Positions 10,713 to 21,148 of a stretch of DNA of 64,000 nucleotides are shown piece after piece. The stretch's first letter is position 1. Each line of letters opens with the position of its first letter. The notes under the pieces were generated by a model, which had not been told where the DNA came from, did not search any database, and saw only the letters and a list, made by a program, of their open reading frames with translations. The DNA is taken from positions 37,049,140 through 37,113,139 of the forward strand of contig NC_035444.2 of assembly GCF_002127325.2 (NCBI RefSeq), in the 5' to 3' direction. Origin of the DNA: Helianthus annuus (taxonomy: Eukaryota > Streptophyta > Magnoliopsida > Asterales > Asteraceae). A program made the translations under genes and the position numbers.

Positions 10713-10943
10713 GTGAAGCCAATAAGAATCAATGCCAAAAGCATTGAAATCAAGAATAGTCTGAATGAAAGGTTGTTAGCTGCACAGAAGGAAGCTGTGT
10801 CAGAAGCTAACTATCCTAACGAAAAACTAGGAGTAACTGAAGAACAGTTATCCTATGGCAAGGACGGAATCCTGAGATTAAATGGAAGAATATGGGTTCC
10901 TGTTTATGGAGGACTTCGTGACGTCATCCTTCAGGAAGCCCAC
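10713..10943 (+). pseudogene. Gypsy pol linker and start of integrase zinc-binding domain
   Basis: This frame resumes gypsy pol after the break at 10704 and runs to a conserved QEAH-type segment that begins the HHCC domain. At 10944 it is cut by an inserted LTR. The last five bases, 10939-10943 (CCCAC), are duplicated at 14754-14758, where the coding sequence continues in register. Confidence 0.75.
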
Positions 10944-12216
10944 TGTCACACCCCGACCGCGTATAACATGCAACCGCGGCGGAAAACGTCGGGGAGTGTT
11001 GTTGACAGAATTAATTGTTATACAACCATGGAAATTAAAGTTACATTTTATTTATCAAACACGGGTGTTACATTGTCTTAAAAAGAAGTACAGAATTCAA
11101 AACATAGTTATACTAGTTCTATCTTCACTTTTAGTCTCTAAGGCACATGTCCGCCCTAGTATCGTGATCAACATCTTATGGAACAACTCCTGAAAACACA
11201 TGTGAAAGTAGGTACGTCAGCATAAAAATGCCTGTGAGATACATAGGTTTTGTGAAAGTGGGATTCATGACTTGAGTTTTAAAGAAATGTTTAATAACAG
11301 TCAGTCATGAACCTTGTAATTTGTCTCGCTTTGTAAACCATTTGAAAAATGATAATATCAGATGATATGTATAGATAAATGTAAGGTTAAATGAATAACC
11401 TAGTAAAATGAGTTGAATAAGATAAGTTGTTTTGTAAGACAATGTTTTATGAAAAGTATGTTATTTGTATAAAATGTTATATGTCTAAACTGAAATGATT
11501 TAGATAACGCCAAGATATGTAATATTATACAAACATTTATATATAGGAAGTACCAGCGGCGTATCCACCATGTTTGCATCATATTACATACTCCACGTTA
11601 CTCAAACCATTTACCCAAACCATCCACCATGTAAGATTGTTCTTGTATAACTCAATTGTCAAGTGTTATTGTGTAAATCATGTCCAATGTCTATGTTCAA
11701 TGTAAACCACCAAATGTGTATGTCAATGTCAACGTGTTTATGTTCAATGTAAATCATGTAATGTGTATCCCAAAATGTATCATGTACGGTAAGCGAAATG
11801 TATCAACTTAAACCATATGTAAAATGCACAAAACAAGTCGTTGAAGTAAAACGTGGTTTAAATCAACGTTATGTTCAGTGGAAAAAAAATGCATGCTCTA
11901 TTGATATTAACATTTATGCGGTATTGTGAAATATGCATACATCCAAGCCTTGAGACTGTGGCGATAAACCCTTAAACAAATTAAAGGTTTATCTAAGTTA
12001 TGTATATCGAATTCGGTCATTCCTTACAATCCTATCAAACCCAGGACTTCAGGAATGGGAGTTGTCAATTCCTATGGTACCACTACCTACTAACGAACGG
12101 CGTAGCTAATTTTAATGAATGTATTGTCCCATGTTAAATAAACCAAATGTCATAACAAAGTGAAGGCATGTGATGTAAACAATTGTACTAAGTATGCTAA
12201 GTAAACATACGAAGCA

Positions 12217-12600
12217 GAAATGTTCATGTAAATCAATGTGTCCATATGCTGAGTAAACATATGCAACAGAAATGTTCATGTAAATCAATGTGTCCATATG
12301 CTGAGTAAACATATGCAACAGAAATGTTCATGTAAATCAATGTGTCCATATGCTGAGTAAACATATGCAACAGAAATGTTCATGTAAATCAATGTGTCCA
12401 TATGCTGAATAAACATATGCAACAGAAATGTTCATGTAAATCAATGTGTCCATATGCTGAGTAAACATATGCAACAGAAATGTTCATGTAAATCAATGTG
12501 TCCATATGCTGAGTAAACATATGCAACAGAAATGTTCATGTAAATCAATGTGTCCATATGCTGAGTAAACATATGCAACAGGAATGTAATGTAAATCAAT
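12217..12600. repeat. 52-bp tandem repeat, seven near-identical units
   Basis: Unit starts are at 12217, 12269, 12321, 12373, 12425, 12477 and 12529, with a partial diverged unit after 12581. Units differ by very few bases (for example GAGTAA versus GAATAA near 12405). Each unit contains CATATGC and its near-inverse CCATATG. Confidence 0.9.
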
Positions 12601-13667
12601 GTACTAAGTACGCACACAATGGGCATACATAGCATGAAATGTAATGAAATCGTGTACTATAATGTACTAACAACATAGCAGGCATATGATGTGAAAACAT
12701 GGAAAGCATGAATGTAACAGATAGGCACATGTGTTTCACCCCAAAACAGTTTGTAAAACAGTAGAAAATGGGGTTCTATGTACTCACCTGAGATTGCTTT
12801 GGAGTTCTTGTGTAATAACCAGGTAATGCTAAAGATCACGGGATATCAAACGGCACCTAATAGGTAGCTATGTTAATATACCGGACCAAATCGGAAGGAT
12901 CGGATAGTATGCGGGTTCGTAAACCATACGAGTATGGAGACTCGTGTAATATGGTTTAACGAAGCCTACATACTAAAATGAAACTTAACCTAAGTGCTTG
13001 CGACCCATTACGACCCGTTTAGGTAGCTTATGCTACCTTACGCGTCGTTCGCGTAGAACGCGTCTGGAACGCCTAACATCGTGACCACAAGGCATAACCT
13101 CGGAAGGTTATAGCTATGGTCACCTAATGTGTTTGGTCGGATCCTAATGATCGACCAAATGGGTCGGGTTTGAAAGTATAAGCGATGGTTTAGATCGCTT
13201 ACCTTACGACCCTATATAAGCACTAAACTAAAAGTGACGAGCTAAGCATGTTAGAACATGCTTAACTAAGCTTAGAAAACAGGTTTGGCGTCAAAACAAA
13301 CGGCTTTGATGCTCACGAGTCGTTTGGTTACAAAATATGCAAGAATGCACATTTTGGCCGAAACTACGACTCGTCACTGAGCCTAGATAACGTGGTAATC
13401 AGTAGGTATAGTCACTACGGACTATAACCATCGTGATCACGCTCACGTTATGAAGTTCTAATGAACTTCATGTTGACCATAGGCTGGTCAATGCAGAAAG
13501 TCAACAAAACGTTGACTTTCGGACTCGAAAAGCGAATAAAAGAACGAAAGAAGACTTACGGAGGGTCCCCGAATGCTAATCTAGATCAAAGAGCTCAGGT
13601 ATGAAACAATGGCATCAACTTAGAGCATTTTGATCAGATTGTGTGAGTTTTTAGCAACAAGGGGGGG

Positions 13668-13677
13668 TATTTATAGG
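13668..13677 (-). promoter_or_regulatory. TATA-like box of the solo LTR
   Basis: On the minus strand this reads CCTATAAATA, in the right orientation for transcription from this LTR. It places the U3/R boundary a few tens of bases to the left on the plus strand. Confidence 0.55.
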
Positions 13678-14753
13678 AAAAGTAGAGCCGTTAGGATCGT
13701 TTCTTGATTTTCGTGCCACGATCTTGAGCGTCCACTTGTCAAAATGTTGTGGTTACTGAAAATGGCCCTTGGCTCTTGATTGGGTGAAAGGGCATTGCCC
13801 CTTGAACGAACGAAAGGCCAACTGCAAGTGGATTCAACATTGAATCTGGTCTGATAGTCCCACGCGGCCCGCCTCAATATGCAGGCCAAACTCACGCGGG
13901 CCGCCTGGCCCCGTCTGATCTGCACATATTTTCAGAATTGGCAGCTTTGGTCCCTGTTGCGTATTTAAGTCATTTCCGACACTTCTAAGGCCCGTAAAGC
14001 CAACTTTAAGGCCCTAAAATGATGCCTAAACTTTGTGGACATGAAATATGCTCAGAAATATGCCGGATGTTGGTTCGTTTGGCCGTACGATCGCGATGTT
14101 CGCTTAATTACGACGGAATGCGCATAAGCGCGAAAAACGATCCAAATGACGCGACGAATGGATTTTTCTCATGCCAAACACTAAGGAATAATATTAGGAT
14201 GCTTACATAAATTTTTGGATGTCCGGATGTATTCAGAACGTAAGTTATGCGCGAAAGTGCAAACTTGTGCACTTTTTGACACTTTTAGTCCCTGAATGAT
14301 CCAAAAGTTTATTTTAGCATACCAAACCCCTCAAAGCCTATTTCTAAGCTATGTAAAGGATATTTATGGTATGTTTAACTTATGGACATGTCTCGGAATG
14401 TTCGTTACGGTTCAAATTGGCATACTTTCGCAGTTTGTCAAGTTTAGTCCCTGTAAGCGAATTAACTTGTTTTTGCTATACCAAAGCCTTCAAAACTTAT
14501 TTCTAAGTTATGTAAAGGTTATTTAAGGTATGTTGAGTATATGTTGATGTTCCGGAGTATTTGTCGCAATAAGCTGAGTACGTTTACGCACCAGTTTGCG
14601 TATAATTCTCTAGAAAGCGATGTAGAGTTTGAAATTTAAACAAAAGTCAAAACATGAAAAATGTAAAACACAACCCAAAAAACATTAGGATCAAATAACA
14701 TTGTTTTATTGATAACTGAACTGTTCACAACGATTACAAGCACAAATGTTACA

Positions 14754-15040
14754 CCCACAATTCCAGATATTCCGTTTATCCTGGAGCGGATAAGATGTAC
14801 CAGGATGTAAAGGCAAATTATTGGTGGATAGGCTTGAAAAAGTCTATAGTCACCCATGTGGCTAAATGTCTGACATCTGCTCAAGTCAAGGCTGAGCATC
14901 AGAAACCGTCAGGATTGCTACAACATCCTGAAATTCCCAGTTGGAAATGGGAGATGGTGACGATGGATTTCATCACCAAGTTTCCTAAGACGCAGAAGGG
15001 AAATGATACTATTTGGGTGATAGTTGATAGACTGACTAAG
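14754..15040 (+). pseudogene. Gypsy integrase, zinc-binding domain and start of catalytic core
   Basis: This segment continues the integrase after the solo LTR. It holds [16 protein letters not shown], then the HHCC cysteines, where the second Cys of the usual C-x-x-C is Ser (CLTSAQ), and then the first catalytic Asp in [15 protein letters not shown]. It is cut at 15041 by the next insertion. The flanking CTAAG (15036-15040) is repeated at 22842-22846. The Cys-to-Ser change and the insertions make the enzyme non-functional. Confidence 0.85.
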
Positions 15041-16734
15041 TGATGTGCGTATAGTGTAATATAATTTTGATGTATATTTAAGCCCCTTTTTACACTTTTA
15101 GCCAAGTTTTAAATTTATAAAACACGATATTCACTAACACTAAACACACATATGGGCAAGTGCACCCATCGTGGACGTAGTATAGTGTTGGTAAGATACC
15201 GAGGTCGTCCAAGGACACAAGAGCTTTTAATACCGGTTTATCCTCAACGTCTAATCAAATCAAAAAGTGAGAAAAAATGTTTTAAACTAAGAAAAATAAA
15301 AACTAACTAAATGCTGAAAATAAAAATAAATTAAAAACAGATAGACAAGATGAATCACTTGGATCCGACACGTGTATTAGTATAACCTTTGATTATTTTC
15401 GCACTTTTGCACTTGTTTAAGAGATTATCTTAGTTATTGTAGTAGGCCCCTCTTTTGAAGGCGACGTTACCCTCAACCCAGTAGTTTGAGTCAGCAAGGA
15501 TACAATCCTAAAGGGTCGGATTATTGAAAGATAATGAATTAAGTTATTAATGCAAATTGTGGTAGGCCCCGCTTTTGGCGGTGACGTTACCCTCGGCTAA
15601 GTAGTCTGAGTCAGCAGGGATACAGTCCTAAATAGCCGGGTTATAGTATTAATAGTAGTTAACTTATGAGGGGGTCAAAGAGTTTGGATCCCCGCCATCC
15701 AATACCTATGGGCATTGAAGGAGATCCTACTAAATTTGACCCAGGTCCCAAGCAGGACCTCTAAACGCTGAACAAGGGCAAGACCCTTACCAAACCGTTC
15801 CCTTAACCCCCGACCAGGTAGCCAACATACCTCCATATAGACCGTGGAGATATGAATGGTGAAAATCTTTTATTTTATATAGACAGTAAAATAATGCCAA
15901 GACACCACGGACAAACGATAAGGAAAGATCACCTTCAACATAAGTAACTAGTTATTAAAGTCATTAATACAAAACCAAATAAAAAGTGCAAAAGATTAAA
16001 AATAAAAAGTATTATACTAAACACTTGTCTTCACCAAGTGATGTAAGAGACTTAGGCAAACATGGCCTTGATTGTCAAGAACTCTTACGATCAATCTTGG
16101 ATCCCGAGACGACTCACACACTCTACGATGGACAATGGATGATGGTGGTGGATGATGGTGTTATGGTGGTGGTGGGTGGTGGATGAAGTGTGAGAGAGGT
16201 GGTGTGCCAAGGGATGAGAGAGAATGAAGCCAAGCTCCTCTATTTATAGGCTGAACAGAAGGCTGGACACGGCCCCGTGTCCACTGGACACGGCCCCGTG
16301 CCCGTCTGACATTCTCTCACTTCATTAATTGTAATTGCGAATTACAATTAATGCGCCTGCTGTACTTTCACCACGCCCCCGTGCTCGCTGGACACGGCCC
16401 CGTGGTGGGCAATGGAAGCTTCTACTGGTTTGTCTTTTCTGCTGCTTCCTGGGCACGCCCCCGTGTTCGCTGGACACGGGGCGTGTTCAGACTCTGTTTC
16501 TTCTCCTTTGCCTTGGGAGGTGCCGTTGAGGGTCCGGGCAGTCCACTTTTGTTCCTTTTCTTGTATTTATGGTAGAATTAGTTGTCTTTTTGCTTCTTTT
16601 GTGATTTTGAGCTCATTTCATCCTGAAAATACAAAAGGAAGACAAAAACACTCTTTTTCCAACATTAGTACTTAAAAAGGGTTAGTTTTATGCCCTAATT
16701 GATGTGATTTATATGTTGCTTTTTACACACATCA
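15041..16734 (-). repeat. LTR of the non-autonomous gypsy element (3' LTR in element orientation)
   Basis: It is 1,694 bp, begins TGATGTGCG and ends ACACATCA. Two related blocks (about 15440-15510 and 15560-15635) carry GTAGGCCCC and TGACGTTACCCTC-type sequence. Six CACGGCCCCGTG-type motifs lie at about 16265-16490. It is nearly identical to 21149-22841. Confidence 0.95.
16265..16495. repeat. Three pairs of CACGGCCCCGTG-type palindromes in LTR
   Basis: Pairs start near 16267, 16371 and 16452. Within a pair the motifs are about 20 bases apart. Variants include CACGCCCCCGTG and CACGGGGCGTG. The same block is repeated in the other LTR at about 22373-22602. Confidence 0.9.
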
Positions 16735-16752
16735 AATACCCCCACACTTGAA
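16735..16752 (-). other. Polypurine tract of the non-autonomous element
   Basis: On the minus strand AAGTGTGGGGGTATT directly precedes the LTR start. A similar C-rich sequence with a similar neighbourhood occurs at about 18006-18017. Confidence 0.7.
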
Positions 16753-18516
16753 CTTTTGCTTGTCCTCAAGCAAAACTCTTTAAATGTGGCTTACACTCCC
16801 AAATGGAATAGGTAGAAGAGAAGTTTTTTAGCTTGTCCTAGAGTGTCGGGAATCCAAGGTTTTTATAGGTTTTATTTTTATTTATTTACAATCCTATTCG
16901 TTATGATTTATTTTGAACGTTTCATAAGATGAATTACTTATTTGGGCATAGCATGCCTTATTAAAATTCCATTTATATACAAGTTCACATACCTCACGGG
17001 AGATCACTCAACACTCGGCCGAAGGTGTATATTTTAGTGAATCACTCGAGAGCGGCACGGAACTTACGTCTTCCATAGACTTGCCAAGCAATCAATCCTC
17101 CTCCTTTTTAACTTTTTATCTTTGTAAATATCAAGAGGACTTTTGGGGTGAAGGCTTGGGTTTAAAGGTGGGTGGTTGGTTAGTGGTTAGTACAAAGGGC
17201 GAAAATCGTAACAAGCGTCGGTTTTTCGTGAAGTACCTTGTTTTTAGTGATTTTTTATTTTGAAGTATTTCTCCAAACAAGCTTTTATAGCTTTTGTTTG
17301 TTTTTGACTTCATCATCATCATTTTTTTTTTCGATCGTCACATAAAAAGGTGAGTTTACGAAAAAGCGAGCTTGTTACTAAAATAAATAGAAAAAAAAAT
17401 AAAAAGGTTTTTGGTGGGTAAAAAGGGTTTTGGGGTAATGAAATGAAAGGTTTAGGCTCAAAGGGGCTATCTAGGGGGATTTTGGGTAGGTAAAAAAAAT
17501 GAAAAATAATGGTTTTGAAAGAAAAATGGTTAGTCCTAATGCCTCCATCATTTACTTACTTGGGTTTAAGTTGGTAAGGACCGGGAATGTATCGTCGTGG
17601 CAAGTTCTAGATTTGTAAGGACCGAGCGGCTATTCACACAAGAAACGAAAAATGAGCATTTAATCTAAATATGTGTATTTTTGTGCTCAATAAAGGCTCA
17701 AAACTCACTTTTGTGGGAATGGGTTTTTAATGTGACCAAGCATATATAATTGAATTTTTAATTAGACTTGTTATACCGTTTCATAATTTTCTTATGTTGG
17801 TTCTTTTTTTATCACGACGCTATCGGTTGTAAACTTGTAAAAATATAACCTTTTTAGAACTTGTTATTCCCAACTTCAACTAAGACAAGTAAATAAAAAA
17901 ATGAAAAAGTTTTTTTTTGAAAAAAATTTGGGGTGTTTAGCGGTTCCAATAGAGTTTTGTGTAAGGCTTGTGTTTAGGATTTTGCAAAATTTCAAGGTTT
18001 TAGCATCCCCCCACACTTAAATTACACATTGTCCTCAATGTGTCCAAAAATAAAGTTTTTGGTTGATTAGAATGTATAAAAGTGGGTTAAAAAGCAAAGA
18101 TTTATGTTACTGGCATCCTGGACACGGCCCCGTGTTGACCGGGCACGGCCCCGTGGTCAAGTGCCAGTAACAAAAATTACAGAATTGAAACAGAAGCCTG
18201 GACACGGGGGCGTGTCCGTTGAACACGGCCCGTGTCCAGTTACCTGAACTGGGTGATTTTCTGCAGGGGGCTCAGCACGGGGCCATGTTGGTTGGGCACG
18301 GCCCGTGTTGAGCCTTCTGTGATGGAGATTTTTGTCGGGTTGCTCTGTTCTTCGTGCATGGTTCCATTTTTCTCGTTCCCTTTTTCATCCATTACCACCA
18401 TGAGTGTGTTTTATTCTGCAAAAACTAAAAGATTAAACTAAACTAAGGATAGATCCGCGGAATGCCTCCGTGGTGCGCCACGTTTATAAGGGTCCTTGGC
18501 TAGACCCGATTCCAGG
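16753..18516. other. Non-coding 3' region of the non-autonomous element
   Basis: This is AT-rich sequence with T and A runs between the gag stop and the polypurine tract, with no supported frame. It contains a second polypurine-like site (about 18006-18017) and a palindrome array (18119-18310). In autonomous relatives pol would occupy this part of the element. Confidence 0.6.
18119..18310. repeat. Three pairs of CACGGCCCCGTG-type palindromes in the 3' region
   Basis: Pairs start near 18119, 18199 and 18276, that is every 77-80 bases. Variants include CACGGGGGCGTG and CACGGCCCGTG. CAGTAAC and GCCTGGACACGG-like sequence between the pairs is shared with the leader array. Confidence 0.9.
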
Positions 18517-20748
18517 TTATATATCTTCTGAGTGGAGTGCCTTGCTTCCCAAGTTACACCGTCGGAGAGCGGCATCCAAGCTTGAATCAATAACCTTCAT
18601 GTAATTGACTGGGTCGTCGTCCTCTATTCTCTTCCCAACTCTGAACTTCACCTCATCGTCCCCATACCTCAAAGTCAGTGTCCCGTCATTCATGTCTACC
18701 AATGCTTGTGCTGTGGCAAGGAAGGGTCTCCCTAGTATAAGGGGGACCTCGGTGTCTTCCTCCATGTCGAGTATGACAAAGTCAACTGGATAAACGAATC
18801 TGCTTACCCTTACCAAGACATTCTCGATGACACCTTGTGGGAACTTGACTGATCGATCAGCGAGTTGTATGCTTATTTTTGTAGGGCTCGTGGTTCCCAA
18901 GCCAAGCCTTTTGAACATCGATGAGGGCATGAGGTTAATGCTAGCCCCTAAGTCGGCCAAGGCATTGCGAACGGGTGATTCCCCTATTGAGCATGGAATC
19001 GTGAAACTTCCGGGATCGATTTTCTTTTGGGGTAGTTTATTGAGTACGAGGGCAGAGCATTCTTCGCCTAAATTAACTAATTGCAAATTTTCAATTTTCT
19101 TTTTATGTGTAAGGAAGTCCCTCATAAATTTAGAGTATTTGGGCATTTGGGTTAGGACTTCGATAAAAGGAATATTGACATGCAATTGTTTTAACAGACT
19201 TTCGAATTTTGCGAACTGCTCATTGGTCTTTTGACGAATTAACCTACCGGGGTACGGAACTCGAGGAGCCTTGGTAGGCTCTGGTGATGGGGGAGAGTTC
19301 TTTTCCTGCAGATGTGTTGGCATGGTTTCTTCCGCAAGTGGAGGTACTTCTGCAGGTCCTACGGTGCGGTTTCGTAGTGTGATGAGGTGAACTTGCGCCT
19401 TTGGGTTTGTTTCGGTATTGCTAGGTAATGCGCCTTGCGGTCTCTCGGAAAAATTTTGTGCTAGTTGATTTATTTGTTTTTCTATGTTTTGAATGCTAGC
19501 TTGTTGATTCCTAAAATTAGATTCTAATTGTAGAAATCTTTCCGAGTTTTTCTTATCAGTGTCAGAGACGAGGCGAGATATAGTATCTTCGAGCCTTTCT
19601 CGTCCACCTTGTTGTTGAGTGAAATTTTGTGACTCATTTCTTGATTGCTGAAAGTTTGTTCGTTGGGTTTGTTGGTTACTACTATTGCCGGTTTCCCTCC
19701 AACCAAGGTTTGGGTGGTTTCGCCATCCTTGGTTGTAAGTTCCCGTTGGAGGACCCGACGGCCTAGGTCTATTATCAATGTAGTTTACCATTTCTTGTTG
19801 ATCGTCCGTTTCTTTCATGCAACTCCAATTTTCATGTGACCCACCACACCCTTCACAAGCCATAACCGAGACTGTTTTTGTCATTTCTAATTTTTTTATT
19901 TTTGAAGAAAGGGCCTCGATTTGGGCTTGTAAAGAAGTGCTTTCGTCGACCTTATGGGCGCCCGGGGCGAAAGACTTATTTCCCCGGGGAGTGTGCCATT
20001 GAAAATTGGTTTGAGCAATTTCCTCAATCTGATTATATATTTCGTGTGGGCGTCGATTACCTAAAAGTCCCCCGGAGCTAGAATCAAGTGTCTGCCTAGT
20101 GTGTGGCAACAATCCATTGTAGAAAGTGGATACTTGTTGCCATATTGCGAGGCCGTGATGGGGACACTTGCGTAATAGCTCCTTGAACCTTTCCCAAGTT
20201 TCATATAAGGATTCCTCGTCCTCTTGTGAGTATGTATTAATTTCAGCCATTAATTTAGCAGTTTTAGCAGGAGGGAAATACTTATATAGAAATTTTTGGG
20301 CTAGTTCATCCCAGGTGTTTACCGATCCAGCTGGGAGGGTGTTGAGCCAAGCTTTCGCTCGGTCTTTTAGTGAGAATGGAAACATACAGAGGCGGATGGC
20401 GTCGTTTGATGCTCCATTGATCCGAAAGGTATCACATATTTCTAAGAAATTAGTTATATGTAGATGAGGATCCTCGTCCGCAAGCCCGTGGAAGGTTGCG
20501 GAGTTTTGGAGCATTTGTATCAAATGCGGTCGAAGTTCGAAGTTATTGGCTTCGACATTCGGAGCATTGATAGCGGCGCCTAGATTACCTACGGTGGGCC
20601 GTAGATAATCCATAAGGGTACGTTGGTCCGCCATTGGGGGTGGATCACCCGAAACCTTCTCTTGGTTTTTGGCTTTTAACCTTTTTCTGAGAAAGCGTTC
20701 GGGTTCTTCTAGCGGTTCCTTTATGTCTTTATTGGAACTGGAGCTCAT
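18517..20748 (-). CDS. Gag-protease polyprotein of the non-autonomous gypsy element
   Basis: A 743-residue uninterrupted frame. Residues 40-240 form a gypsy gag capsid domain (FHGLADEDPHLHITNFLEIC, then KAWLNTLPAGSVNTWDEL and CPHHGLAIWQQVSTFYNGL). A zinc-knuckle-like CEGCGGSHENWSC lies near residue 300. A Gln/Asn-rich linker and a coiled-coil segment follow. A retropepsin-like domain near residue 600 has NALADLGASINLMP and a downstream LILGRPFL. The catalytic triad reads DLG rather than DSG/DTG, as is common in Athila-like elements. The frame ends shortly after the protease without RT. It should form particles and cut itself but cannot copy its RNA alone. Confidence 0.9.
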   Translation of the reverse strand: MSSSSNKDIKEPLEEPERFLRKRLKAKNQEKVSGDPPPMADQRTLMDYLRPTVGNLGAAINAPNVEANNFELRPHLIQMLQNSATFHGLADEDPHLHITNFLEICDTFRINGASNDAIRLCMFPFSLKDRAKAWLNTLPAGSVNTWDELAQKFLYKYFPPAKTAKLMAEINTYSQEDEESLYETWERFKELLRKCPHHGLAIWQQVSTFYNGLLPHTRQTLDSSSGGLLGNRRPHEIYNQIEEIAQTNFQWHTPRGNKSFAPGAHKVDESTSLQAQIEALSSKIKKLEMTKTVSVMACEGCGGSHENWSCMKETDDQQEMVNYIDNRPRPSGPPTGTYNQGWRNHPNLGWRETGNSSNQQTQRTNFQQSRNESQNFTQQQGGRERLEDTISRLVSDTDKKNSERFLQLESNFRNQQASIQNIEKQINQLAQNFSERPQGALPSNTETNPKAQVHLITLRNRTVGPAEVPPLAEETMPTHLQEKNSPPSPEPTKAPRVPYPGRLIRQKTNEQFAKFESLLKQLHVNIPFIEVLTQMPKYSKFMRDFLTHKKKIENLQLVNLGEECSALVLNKLPQKKIDPGSFTIPCSIGESPVRNALADLGASINLMPSSMFKRLGLGTTSPTKISIQLADRSVKFPQGVIENVLVRVSRFVYPVDFVILDMEEDTEVPLILGRPFLATAQALVDMNDGTLTLRYGDDEVKFRVGKRIEDDDPVNYMKVIDSSLDAALRRCNLGSKALHSEDI

Positions 20749-20819
20749 ACACTACGTGAGGATGGCGTCGGGTTCCAAGTCCTGCAATAAAAACAGAAAA
20801 GAATGTTGGTCAGAAGGTT

Positions 20820-21020
20820 CACCACGGCCCCGTGTTGAGCGAACACGGCCCCGTGGTCGAAATTACAGTGATTGTTTTTAAGATCCCAGTTACTGGAAGT
20901 TGGACACGGCCCCGTGTTGCACCGGCACGGCCCCGTGGTCAGCCTTCTGTAACTTGAAAAACAAAAACTGCCAGTAACGTTGCTGAGCACGGCCCGTGTC
21001 CGACCAGGCACGGCCCTGTG
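20820..21020. repeat. Three pairs of CACGGCCCCGTG-type palindromes in the leader
   Basis: Pairs start near 20821, 20902 and 20984, spaced 81-82 bases, between the PBS and the gag start. Sequence between the pairs includes TTACAGTGATTG, CAGTTACTGG and CAGTAACG, reminiscent of the 18.1 kb array, so both may derive from one tandem repeat of about 80 bp. Confidence 0.9.
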
Positions 21021-21124
21021 CTGAGATCTGCAGAAGCTGAAAATCTAAAAAAAATCCTAAAAAATTAAAGAAAAATAAAAATATGATTAGGCTGTTGATT
21101 CCTAACTTTCTTATAATCCTTGTG

Positions 21125-21142
21125 TCCCCGGCAACGGCGCCA
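21125..21142 (-). other. Primer binding site, tRNA-Asp type
   Basis: On the minus strand this reads TGGCGCCGTTGCCGGGGA, the common Athila/Tat PBS, with six bases separating it from the LTR end at 21149. Confidence 0.9.
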
Positions 21143-21148
21143 AAAACT

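Larger units (their letters stand above)
10944..14753 (-). mobile_element. Solo LTR (3.8 kb) of another gypsy element, TSD CCCAC
   Basis: On the plus strand it begins TGTCACACCCCGACC and ends AATGTTACA. In element orientation it therefore starts TGTAACA and ends GTGTGACA. It is flanked by CCCAC (10939-10943 and 14754-14758). It contains no gag or pol frame, PBS or second LTR copy, so it is most simply a solo LTR left by recombination between two LTRs. A TATA-like box on the minus strand and an internal 52-bp minisatellite lie inside. Two GC-rich motifs, CACGCGGCCCGCC and CACGCGGGCCGCC, occur near 13860-13908. Confidence 0.8.

Noticed and set aside
12217..12600. Regularly spaced repeats resembling a CRISPR array
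   Set aside because: Units are head-to-tail 52-bp copies without unique spacers, inside an LTR of a plant retroelement.
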